Made by a program: the position numbers and the translations under genes
From: Polyangiaceae bacterium
GTDB lineage: Bacteria > Myxococcota_A > Polyangia > Polyangiales > Polyangiaceae
Reading direction: 5' to 3'
DNA length: 64,000 bases
Assembly (NCBI GenBank): GCA_019637295.1
Contig: JAHBVX010000001.1
Location: 285,501-349,500, forward strand
In this document: one piece after another, positions 52,624 through 60,942 of the stretch
Layout: the number at the start of each line of letters is the position of its first letter
Position numbering within the stretch: the first letter of the stretch is position 1
The notes under the pieces: generated by a model
Told to the model about the DNA's origin: nothing
Database searches by the model: none
The model's input: the letters and a program-made list of their open reading frames with translations, nothing else

Positions 52624-54096
52624 ATGAACGCCCCTGTGTCGCTCGCACCATTTCCCGCGCTCTCCATCTACCCTGATCGGTTCGAGGCGCAGGGCAGCTT
52701 CGCCGAGGCGCAGAAGGCGTTCCTCGATCCCGACCCGGCCGAGGTGAGTCGGCTCGGTGTGGCGCTGCGGGCCAGCAACGCTGGCGTCGTCGCACACTTC
52801 TACATGGACCCCGAGCTGCAGGGCGTGCTCACTCGCAGCGATTGGCCCTTCATCCACATCTCCGATTCGCTGATGATGGCGGACCGCGCCATCGAGATGG
52901 CTCAGGCGGGAGCCAAGGTAATCATCGTACTCGGCGTGGACTTCATGAGCGAGAACGTGCGAGCCATGTTGGACGCGAGCGGGTTCGCCCACGTGCCGGT
53001 CTATCGTGTGGCCGCCGTGCCGATAGGCTGTTCACTCGCGGAGTCGGCGGAGGCTCCGGCCTATGCCGCGTACCTGCGTCGCGCTAGCCAGACGCCCCGC
53101 TCGCTGCATGTCGTCTACATCAACACCAGCTTGATCACGAAGGCCTCGGCCCACGCCGTCGTACCGACCATCACGTGCACCTCGAGCAACGTGATCAAGA
53201 CCGTGCTTACGGCGTTCGCACAAGTTCCGGAGGCGCACGTCTGGTTCGGACCGGACACCTACATGGGGCAGAACCTCGAGACGCTGTTCGGCTCTCTGCC
53301 GGACCTGCCGGACGAGGTCATCGCCAAGCTTCATCCGGACCACACGCGCGAGTCCATCCGCGCTCTCTTGCCGCGGTTTCACTACTTTCAGCAAGGCACA
53401 TGCGTCGTGCACCACCTGTTCGGGGCCGAGGTCGCCGAGCGGGTCCGCACCGAATACCAGGGCGCGTTCGTGACCGCGCACCTCGAGGTGCCAGGCGAGA
53501 TGTTCGCGGTCGCGCTCGACGCCCAGCGGCAGGGGCGGGGCGTCGTGGGCTCCACGTCGGACATCCTCGGCTTCATTGCCGCGCGGGTGGAGCGTCAAGT
53601 CGCGAAGCGGGAGGGCACCACCTTGCGCTTCGTGCTCGGGACCGAGGCGGGAATGGTGACCTCGATCGTGGAGCGGGTGAGGACCACGCTGTCGCGCGCG
53701 CGGGACGCCGGTGGGCCCGAGATCGTCGTGCAGATCGTGTTTCCCGTGGCGAGCGACGCCGTCGCGGCGAGCCCCAACGCCGAGCTGGGCATCGTGCCCG
53801 GGGTCGCTGCCGGTGAAGGGTGCTCTACGGCGGGGGGCTGCGCGACGTGCCCCTACATGAAGATGAACAGCCTGGACGCGCTGCTCGCGCTGCTCGACCG
53901 CCTCCCCGCTCCTGCCGGGAGCCTCACGCCCTTCGAGCCGCGCAAGTACCTCGAGCCCGTGGCTGGGCGCACGGCCGCAGAGCTCGGGGGCGAGCCCATC
54001 CTACACATGCGTGCACTGCAGCAGAGCGGTCGCCTGCCGCCGCTCCTCGTCGACCAAGTGCTCGGAACCGCTCGGGTTCGGGCAGATACCCCGTAA
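52624..54096 (+). CDS. nadA: Quinolinate synthase
   Basis: This 490-residue NadA makes quinolinate from iminoaspartate and dihydroxyacetone phosphate in NAD synthesis. The iron-sulfur ligands are visible: a Cys in TITCTSSNV, a Cys in QQGTCVVHH, and C400-x5-C406-x2-C409, where CATCPYMKMN matches the family C-terminal motif. It is longer than E. coli NadA (about 350) through N- and C-terminal extensions, as in the long bacterial forms. nadB and nadC are not adjacent. The ATG is unambiguous. Confidence 0.9.
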   Translation: MNAPVSLAPFPALSIYPDRFEAQGSFAEAQKAFLDPDPAEVSRLGVALRASNAGVVAHFYMDPELQGVLTRSDWPFIHISDSLMMADRAIEMAQAGAKVIIVLGVDFMSENVRAMLDASGFAHVPVYRVAAVPIGCSLAESAEAPAYAAYLRRASQTPRSLHVVYINTSLITKASAHAVVPTITCTSSNVIKTVLTAFAQVPEAHVWFGPDTYMGQNLETLFGSLPDLPDEVIAKLHPDHTRESIRALLPRFHYFQQGTCVVHHLFGAEVAERVRTEYQGAFVTAHLEVPGEMFAVALDAQRQGRGVVGSTSDILGFIAARVERQVAKREGTTLRFVLGTEAGMVTSIVERVRTTLSRARDAGGPEIVVQIVFPVASDAVAASPNAELGIVPGVAAGEGCSTAGGCATCPYMKMNSLDALLALLDRLPAPAGSLTPFEPRKYLEPVAGRTAAELGGEPILHMRALQQSGRLPPLLVDQVLGTARVRADTP

Positions 54097-54216
54097 CCCC
54101 GGGGTGGACGTATGGGCGGGTAGGTCACGGTGGGGTCGAGTGGGGCCCTCTACCACTTCATTAGTAATTTCCGCGAGTTCGCCCTTGAGCCCGGGGACTC
54201 CGTCCGGCACCCTTCA

Positions 54217-54699
54217 ATGCAGGTCGTGTCTGTGCTGCGCTCAACTCTAGCCCTCGCTGTGCTGTCGTTCCCGATGGCCGCATCGGCCGAGCCCGGAGCC
54301 GAGACGACCCGGGTTCGCGCTCGCGCCGTCCTGCAGCCAGCTGGTCTGGCTGCCGGGGCGGGGCTGGTCGCGGCGCCTGAGGCCGTTCCCGCAGAGCTGG
54401 TCACGGTCCCCAGCGCCGAGGGGTTGGCCGAGGTGGAGCCCGAGACCGAGTCGCGGGCGAGGCGCAAGGCGTCCCCCCGCCGCTGTCTGGCTGCCACGTC
54501 CTGTAGCTACAAGTCACTGCTCGGCGAGCTGGTGATCACGCGGGATCTCGAGATCCCCGGCGCCGAGGGCATGGCGGTTCGCCTCTTTCCGACCTCGAGT
54601 GCCCTTGCGGGTGACGACTCCCGAGCCAAGATTGTTCTACGTCCGCGTGTCGAGGGTTCAGGCTCCGCATACGGACTCCATCTAGCCGCCCGCTTCTGA
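54217..54699 (+). CDS. Secreted hypothetical protein
   Basis: This 160-residue protein starts at ATG 54217 with a clear signal peptide (LALAVLSFPMAASA cleaved before EPGAE). The mature part is Ala/Arg/Glu-rich with a Lys/Arg-rich patch in the middle (ARRKASPRR) followed by CLAATSCSY, and no domain. The frame is open to 54130, but the signal peptide decides the start. The 120 bp after nadA hold no other gene. Confidence 0.55.
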   Translation: MQVVSVLRSTLALAVLSFPMAASAEPGAETTRVRARAVLQPAGLAAGAGLVAAPEAVPAELVTVPSAEGLAEVEPETESRARRKASPRRCLAATSCSYKSLLGELVITRDLEIPGAEGMAVRLFPTSSALAGDDSRAKIVLRPRVEGSGSAYGLHLAARF

Positions 54700-54787
54700 G
54701 CGCACCCCATCCCCAACCTCCCAAGCCACCGCGTGAGGGAGCGGGCGCTTTCTTCTTCCCCGCGGCAGGCCGCGAGTCGAAGCCTCC

Positions 54788-55774
54788 TCAGGTCTCGGGT
54801 GCTGGGTCTCCGGAGGGAACCGCGCGGGCCATGCGCTGCGCAAAGACCTCGGCGGACGTCGCCGAGCTGAGGTCCAGGGCGAAATCCGGCATCGCTGCAG
54901 GCGCGAGCTTGGCCTGCAGCTCCCGGGCTTCTCGGCCGGACAAGCCCAGCTCGGCCAGGGCCTCCGCGTCCAGGCTGGCGCGCTGCCCCTCGAGGCCGCT
55001 GTCCGTGCTCGACACGAGTCGACGAAGCGCCTGAAGCTCCATGCGCGACAGTCGCGCGCCGCACACGTCGTAGTCGAGCCACGCTTCGTAGGAGAGCGGC
55101 GCGACGCGCGCGAGCATGCCGGCCATCACGCGCCCGTACTGCTGAATCTCCCACTGCGCGTGGGGGTCCACCCGCAGCTTGAGGAAGTGCAGCAAGTTAT
55201 GGAGGTCCACCTTCCAGTACCACTGGGTATAGGTGGACAGCGGCAGGTCGATGCGGGCCAGCTCACGGGCCAGGTCGGACGACGTCATCCACTCGTACGC
55301 GCTGCGGCTTGCGTCCCGGATGGTCTGCCATCGCGTCTTGGCCTCTGCATACACCGCCGCGGAGGCGGGTGTACCGCTCCGGCCTTGGTTGTTCTGCTGG
55401 CTTTGAGTCTGTAGCTGCTCTTCGCTGGGCGTGTAGAACAGCATGGGCATCATCGAATAGCGCCCGCTGTACTCGTTGACGCTCGCGGTGCGGTGGCGGA
55501 TCCACTGCCGTGCCACGAACATGGGCATGGAGCAGTGGAACTTGAGCTCCACCATCTCGCTAGGGGTGGTGTGAAGGTGTCGTCGCAAGTAGCGGAGTAG
55601 TCCGCGCGTCTGACTGGCCTTGCGGGTTCCGTATCCGTAGCTGACGCGCGCGGCACGCTCGATGCACTCGTCAGTCCCCATGTAGTCGACCAGAGCCACG
55701 AAGCCGTGATCGAGCACCGGGAAGTACAAGCCCAAGATCTCGTCAGCGCCCGGGGAGGACGGGCGCTCAATCAT
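54788..55774 (-). CDS. thyX: Flavin-dependent thymidylate synthase
   Basis: This 328-residue ThyX makes dTMP from dUMP using FAD and methylenetetrahydrofolate. It carries the ThyX motif RHRTASVNEYSGRYS (Arg93 to Ser107), which matches RHRx7S, and the SEMVELKFHCSMPMFVARQ region before it. It is longer than minimal ThyX (about 220-250) by a C-terminal extension of about 75 residues with helical character. ATG 55774 overlaps the asd stop (ATGA), so it is co-translated with asd. Confidence 0.92.
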   Translation of the reverse strand: MIERPSSPGADEILGLYFPVLDHGFVALVDYMGTDECIERAARVSYGYGTRKASQTRGLLRYLRRHLHTTPSEMVELKFHCSMPMFVARQWIRHRTASVNEYSGRYSMMPMLFYTPSEEQLQTQSQQNNQGRSGTPASAAVYAEAKTRWQTIRDASRSAYEWMTSSDLARELARIDLPLSTYTQWYWKVDLHNLLHFLKLRVDPHAQWEIQQYGRVMAGMLARVAPLSYEAWLDYDVCGARLSRMELQALRRLVSSTDSGLEGQRASLDAEALAELGLSGREARELQAKLAPAAMPDFALDLSSATSAEVFAQRMARAVPSGDPAPET

Positions 55775-56769
55775 GTCAGTACCTCGGCGATCTGCACCGC
55801 GTTCAGGGCCGCCCCCTTGCGCAGGTTGTCCGCGACGACCCACAGATTGAGCGCGCCCGGCACTCCGAGATCGGCGCGCACGCGGCCGACGTAGACGGGG
55901 TCGGTGTCGGCCGCGGCCAAGGGCTGTGGCTCCTTGCCGGGTGCGTACTCCCCCTCCGTGAGCACGACGCCCGGCGCAGCGCGCAGCAGTTCACACGCTT
56001 CCGCGGCCGTCAGGGGACGATGAAACTGCACGTGGATGGACTCGCTGTGACCCGTCACCACTGGGACTCGGACGCAGGTCGGGGTCACCACAATCTCCGG
56101 GTCGCCCAGGATCTTGCGCGTCTCGTTGACCAACTTCAGCTCCTCCTCGGAGTAGCCGAGCTCGCCGGGTTTCCAATCGGACAGCACGTTCATCGCCATC
56201 TGGGCGGGAAAGACGCGAGCCTCGGGTTGCTCGCCGCGACCGATGCTCACCAGCTGCGCCTGCAGCTCTTCGACGGCGGCCTGACCTTTTCCGCTGGTCG
56301 CCTGGTACGTCGAGACCACGATGTGCTTGATGCGTGCCGCATCGTGCAAGGGCTTGAGCGCGACTACCATCTGTATGGTGCTGCAGTTCGGGTTGGCGAT
56401 GATGCCGAGCGGCCTCGTGAGGGCCGCTTCTGGGTTCACCTCCGGTACTACCAGGGGCACGCTCGGGTCCATGCGCCACGCACTCGAGTTGTCGATCACG
56501 ACGGCGCCGGCCTTCGCCGCGATGGGCGCATATTCGCGCGACACGGAGGCTCCCGCGCTGAACAGCGCGATGTCCACCGACGCGAAGGAGCTCGGCCCCA
56601 GCTCCTGGACCTCCACTGCCCCGTCGCCGAACGGCAGCTTCTGCCCGGCGGACCGCGCCGAGGCCAGCGCGATCAGCTTGCTGACGGGGAACCGGCGGCG
56701 CTCCAGGGTCCTCAACATCTCTCGTCCAACGGCGCCCGTTGCGCCGACCACCGCTACGACTTTGCTCAT
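55771..56769 (-). CDS. asd: Aspartate-semialdehyde dehydrogenase
   Basis: This 332-residue protein has an N-terminal VVAVVGATGAVGREM NADP-binding motif and the catalytic Cys129 in NPNCST. It makes aspartate semialdehyde, the branch point to Lys, Thr, Met and diaminopimelate. The length is typical. Its stop overlaps the thyX start, and the two form a small minus-strand operon. Confidence 0.94.
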   Translation of the reverse strand: MSKVVAVVGATGAVGREMLRTLERRRFPVSKLIALASARSAGQKLPFGDGAVEVQELGPSSFASVDIALFSAGASVSREYAPIAAKAGAVVIDNSSAWRMDPSVPLVVPEVNPEAALTRPLGIIANPNCSTIQMVVALKPLHDAARIKHIVVSTYQATSGKGQAAVEELQAQLVSIGRGEQPEARVFPAQMAMNVLSDWKPGELGYSEEELKLVNETRKILGDPEIVVTPTCVRVPVVTGHSESIHVQFHRPLTAAEACELLRAAPGVVLTEGEYAPGKEPQPLAAADTDPVYVGRVRADLGVPGALNLWVVADNLRKGAALNAVQIAEVLT

Positions 56770-56873
56770 GTTCGTCTCCGACGACTCGTGCCCGAACGGG
56801 CGGTTGTGCCTGGGGGTGGGACGCTAGGCGCGGGCCGCGCGACGCGCAAGTCACCGCCCGCCGGCCTCCGTCT

Positions 56874-57419
56874 TCACAGCAGCGAGCGCACCGCCCGCGC
56901 CAACTTCTCCTCCGCGCGCTTGCGGCGGTCTCCGCCGCCCGTCGCACCATGCGCCGCACGCACCAACTGACGCAGGTGCTGGCGATCGGCGTTCGGGTGG
57001 CTCGTGACCAGCTCGTCGAGTGCGGGTGTGCCCTCGCCGAGCAAGCGAATCACCCACACCTCGACCACTCCGCGATCCGCGACGGTTGCCGCTGACGGCA
57101 CGGTGCCGTGTAGGAGCAGGTGATCGAGCCGCACGCGAAGCTCGGTCCACGGTCCGTCACGCAGCAAATTGCGCACGAGTCGCAGCTGACGTTCTCGCGC
57201 TCGCGGGCTAGTGATGCCGCGCGCGATCGCCAGCGCCTCGGCCACGCTCTCGGTCACCTCGAGGCGCGCGAGCGCCGCGACGGGCAGCTCCACGAGGTCC
57301 TTGGCCAGCTGCAGCGTGGCGTCCTCACGAACCTTGCGCGCCCTGCGAACGTCGCTGCGCGACGTGAGGTCCTCTTCTGGCTGCTCGCCCTCGGCGGGCA
57401 CGACATACATCTTGCGCAT
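56874..57419 (-). CDS. darP: DarP/YjgA-family ribosome biogenesis protein
   Basis: This 181-residue protein of the DUF615 family has LTSRSDVRRARKVREDATLQLAKDLVELP near the N-terminus. That is the most conserved part of the family, which assists late 50S subunit assembly. A basic C-terminal helix region follows. The ATG at 57419 is preferred, although the frame is open to 57458. It is followed by about 100 bp of unused DNA before asd. Confidence 0.85.
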   Translation of the reverse strand: MRKMYVVPAEGEQPEEDLTSRSDVRRARKVREDATLQLAKDLVELPVAALARLEVTESVAEALAIARGITSPRARERQLRLVRNLLRDGPWTELRVRLDHLLLHGTVPSAATVADRGVVEVWVIRLLGEGTPALDELVTSHPNADRQHLRQLVRAAHGATGGGDRRKRAEEKLARAVRSLL

Positions 57420-57490
57420 TCGGCGGGAGTTTCGCACAAGCGGGCGGAGCGTGCCCATTGCCCCGAATTCGCGCTAGGCTGCCCCACGAG

Positions 57491-60400
57491 ATGCGCAGGT
57501 CTCGCCGTCGCTCGTGCCTGATTGGGGCGCTGCTGGCCGTCGCGAGCGGCTGCGGGAAAAACGCGCCTCCGAGCGCGGGTCCCGTCGCGAAGTCACAGGC
57601 CCGGGCTGGCGCCGGGGTGCCCGCGTTCGTCTCGCCGGGCCGCTTGTTCGCCCTACCGGACGCGGCTCGAGCCAGCCACGTTCACCTGGAGCCAGACGGA
57701 ACCCGGCGGCTGATCGTCTCGGGTATGAGGCTGCTCGAGCGTCCAAGCGGAGCGATCGAGCGAGGCGAGCAGGTCTTCCCGGCATCCCGAGCGGTGAGCG
57801 CCCGCGAGCTTCCGGAGAGGCTGGGCGGAGGTCACCTGTTCCATGCATCGACTGGAAGCTCGACCTCCCTCTGGCGTGCGAAGGAGTGGACCGGTCGGAT
57901 CGAGCCCTTCGCCAACGTGGACGTGGACGTCGAGTCCATCGTTCCTGGGTTCGACAGGCTGTACGTCTTCGATCGCCGCGCTGGCGAGGTCATCGCGCTC
58001 GATGCCGAGACCGGCAAGGCAACGGACCTCGGCTCGTTGCCCGCGGCTGCCTCCTACGGCAGCATCGCGGTCGTCGACGACTGGCTCGCTGCGGTGGACG
58101 TGCCGTATCAGGGGATCTTGGCGACCTTCGATGCGGGAGCGTCGTGGACGCGGGTGAAGTCCTTTCCCAGCTACGGCGTGTCCCTCGACGCCGGGCGCCT
58201 GGTGCTCGCCACGGCGGATGGCCGCCTGGTGCTCGACGCAGCCGGACGCCTGGCGCCCGACGCTCCGGCGGAGCGTGCACGCGGCCGCGAAGGAGCGGCC
58301 GACGACGAGGCGCCCCTCCCGCCCTCCCCTCTCGGCCGACGGCCGCTGCTGGGCGCGGTGCTGCGGGGGTTTCCGGACACACCCGACTCCGCGGTGGTCA
58401 TCCACCAGGGCGCGATAGGTCGCGTGCGACTCCGCGACGGGGCGGTGCTCGCCGTGCGTGAACGCGCGCTCCTCGCAGCCGCGACCTGCCAAGGTGTTCC
58501 GCTGGGGAGCGGTATTGGCTTCGTGTGCGGTGAAGAGCGCGGACACACCACTGTCTACGCGCTCGGGCCCAAGCTGGAACTGCGCCGCGTGCTCGAGTTC
58601 GAGCGACCACGATTCGTGGCTGCCAGTGATACGGGCAGCCTAGTCGTGCGGGGCGGCTGCGCGACCGACGCGGAGCCCACGCGCGGTGGATACTGCGTGC
58701 TCGACGCGCAGCTGAAGCGTCGTGAGATCCGGATGCAGGGTGACGTCGGGGTCGAGCGAGTAGTCGCGCTCGGAGACGGCCGGGTGGCCGTGATCGTACC
58801 ACCCAGGCTCGGTGCTCCCGGGCAGCTGACGTTGGTCGGCGCAGACGGCTCGGCCTCGTCCAAGAAGCTGAAGCTGCCCGAGGCCGAGCCCTCCACCCTC
58901 GCGCTGCTCAAGAAGGGGCTGTGGCTCGACGGCTTCGTGGAGCGCCTGCCGAACGCCAAGGCCAAGGGGGACGGGAAGAAGGGAGCTGCTGCACCAAAGG
59001 AGGGCGAGTCGACGGGCTCGTTGCTGGCGGGGTGGGTGGTTGCGGCGGGACCCTTCGTGGGAGTTCGCGTCGCGCTAGACGGCGCGGTCACGGTGGGCAA
59101 AGTAGAGAACGACATCGGCCAGTCGTTGCTCTCGGGCCCACTGGCCCTCGTGCTCGGTCGTGCGGGGCGCGGAGCCGAGACGACGGACGGCGGGTTCACC
59201 TGGCGCGACGTGGAGCTACACACGTCGCCGGCGACTGCTCGCGCCCCTGCCCTCTCGTGGGACGATCGGGAGCGAGGCTGCACGCGGGTCGGTTGCGCCT
59301 TTGGGGGTTGGTTGCGCGTCGGCTATCGCGGCTCGGACACCGACGACACCTCGGAGGACGTCGAGTCGCCGCCCCCCACCGCGCTGCCGCGCGCTGCCGG
59401 CGGTCGCTGGCAGCTGCGCTGCGCACCGACGGGCGGGTTCGTCGACCCGCCGCCGCGCTTCAGCGCGCCTGCGCCTGCCGCGAGGCCCGCATCGCGCTTC
59501 GGGCGCTTCAACCCCGTGCCCCCCGAGGAGCTGGAGTCCGCGGACTGGCACGGTTTTCTCGGCACGCCGCCGCCGCCCCGCGGCAAGCAGGACGTGGGCT
59601 TCGACTTTGGTCTCGAGCACACCTCGACCCGCGTGCGAGGTTACGTTTGGGGCCCGCGTGGCGCGAGCTGGGACCGCGTCGCCAACCTACAGTTTCGGGC
59701 TTTCGACGAGATGGCCCTGACCGACGCCGTGTGGTCGACCAGCACGTCGCGCCCACCGTTCGTGGACGCGGCCGCGGCGGCTCAGTCCTTCGGACGGGAT
59801 CCCAACATGCCAGTCTCCTGGAGCGCGTCGCTCGATGCGGAGGGCAGAGCGGGCGCGGTGCTCATCAACGCACGCGGCTCGCTGGACCTGTACTTGCTCG
59901 AAGAGAATCGGTCCCCCGTGGTGGTGCCGGATGTGTCGCGACATGGGCTCTATCAGCTCGGCGGCGTGGCGCGCGTGGGCAGCGCTTGGTACGTTGGTGG
60001 CCAACAGGGGTACAACGCGTTCCACCTGTTCCGCGTCGTGGGCAGCACGCTGGTGAGAGTCCGCCAATACCCTCTTCGTCAAGGCGGGCGCTCGGGCAAC
60101 TCGACGACGAGCACGTTGGTGCGGACCTCGAGAGCCGATGCGCTCGCCGTCTTGGTGCAAGTGCGACGAACACGTGGAGTGGCGACCTCTTGGTTCGTCT
60201 ATCCGATCGATCACGTCAGCGGGGACGCAGGCGCGCCGATCGAGCTGTCGTCGGAGCGGCTCGCCTCCTTTCCTCCAGCCTGCGAGGCGGGCGCGAGCGG
60301 CTACGTCTTGAGCGTGGAGCCGCCCGTCGACCCCTATGTGGATTTCGTGCAGGGTGCCGATGCCGTTCGACAGCGCCGCCTGACCGCGAAGCTGATCGCC

Positions 60401-60571
60401 GGCCCGGGCTCTCTGTGCACGGAGGCGCTGGCCGCAGAAGCGGACGCAGCCATGGTCGGACGATTTGCGGCCGCTGGCCCCGGGGCCTGGGCGGGGAAAT
60501 CCACCGTCACGATGGTTCTTCACGATCGAGATCGCTCGGGTCGCCGGGCCGGATTTCGCTGTGCACCCTGA
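57491..60571 (+). CDS. Large lipoprotein with Asp-box (BNR)-type repeats
   Basis: This 1026-residue protein starts at ATG 57491 with the lipobox AVASGC. Asp-box-like motifs occur in the mature part: FDAGASWTRV near residue 220 and TTDGGFTWRDV near 570. These BNR-type turns typify beta-propellers such as sialidases. The rest shows strand-rich repeats but no clear catalytic residues, so binding is as likely as hydrolysis. It is divergent from darP across 70 bp. About 370 bp without a gene follows. Confidence 0.65.
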   Translation: MRRSRRRSCLIGALLAVASGCGKNAPPSAGPVAKSQARAGAGVPAFVSPGRLFALPDAARASHVHLEPDGTRRLIVSGMRLLERPSGAIERGEQVFPASRAVSARELPERLGGGHLFHASTGSSTSLWRAKEWTGRIEPFANVDVDVESIVPGFDRLYVFDRRAGEVIALDAETGKATDLGSLPAAASYGSIAVVDDWLAAVDVPYQGILATFDAGASWTRVKSFPSYGVSLDAGRLVLATADGRLVLDAAGRLAPDAPAERARGREGAADDEAPLPPSPLGRRPLLGAVLRGFPDTPDSAVVIHQGAIGRVRLRDGAVLAVRERALLAAATCQGVPLGSGIGFVCGEERGHTTVYALGPKLELRRVLEFERPRFVAASDTGSLVVRGGCATDAEPTRGGYCVLDAQLKRREIRMQGDVGVERVVALGDGRVAVIVPPRLGAPGQLTLVGADGSASSKKLKLPEAEPSTLALLKKGLWLDGFVERLPNAKAKGDGKKGAAAPKEGESTGSLLAGWVVAAGPFVGVRVALDGAVTVGKVENDIGQSLLSGPLALVLGRAGRGAETTDGGFTWRDVELHTSPATARAPALSWDDRERGCTRVGCAFGGWLRVGYRGSDTDDTSEDVESPPPTALPRAAGGRWQLRCAPTGGFVDPPPRFSAPAPAARPASRFGRFNPVPPEELESADWHGFLGTPPPPRGKQDVGFDFGLEHTSTRVRGYVWGPRGASWDRVANLQFRAFDEMALTDAVWSTSTSRPPFVDAAAAAQSFGRDPNMPVSWSASLDAEGRAGAVLINARGSLDLYLLEENRSPVVVPDVSRHGLYQLGGVARVGSAWYVGGQQGYNAFHLFRVVGSTLVRVRQYPLRQGGRSGNSTTSTLVRTSRADALAVLVQVRRTRGVATSWFVYPIDHVSGDAGAPIELSSERLASFPPACEAGASGYVLSVEPPVDPYVDFVQGADAVRQRRLTAKLIAGPGSLCTEALAAEADAAMVGRFAAAGPGAWAGKSTVTMVLHDRDRSGRRAGFRCAP

Positions 60572-60942
60572 CCTCTGGAGGGACTCCACTAACGTGCAGT
60601 CGCATACCTCTGGCCACTTGCGAGCGCTCACATTTCAAAAGTGAAAGACACCACGGCTCAGTGAACGGTGGTCGCGCCGGGGAAGCCGCTATCTCGTCGT
60701 TTGTGTCCTGGTTACGAGGACTTGTCATTTGGCATGCGTGCTGCTAGATGGATGTTGTCCGCGTGGAGCGAGGCTGTCCCCCCCCCGGCCCCTTCACGCG
60801 GACACTTTCATTTTGTCGCCTCCCCGAGCCGGGACGAAGCCGACGCCAGTGACCAGGCGTCGCCGCGACGAGAAACAGGCTACGATGTCGCTCGCGAGGT
60901 GAGCGCGATGGCGCTGCTCGGCTCGCTGCCGGAGGAACGCCC
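60572..60942. other. Intergenic region without a recognisable gene
   Basis: No supportable open frame, RNA or repeat was seen. A frame over 60668-60946 has no coding-like composition. The stretch around 60625-60660 is relatively AT-rich with a short TTTCA-AAAG-TGAAA hairpin and may hold the promoter of the 60943 gene. Confidence 0.5.
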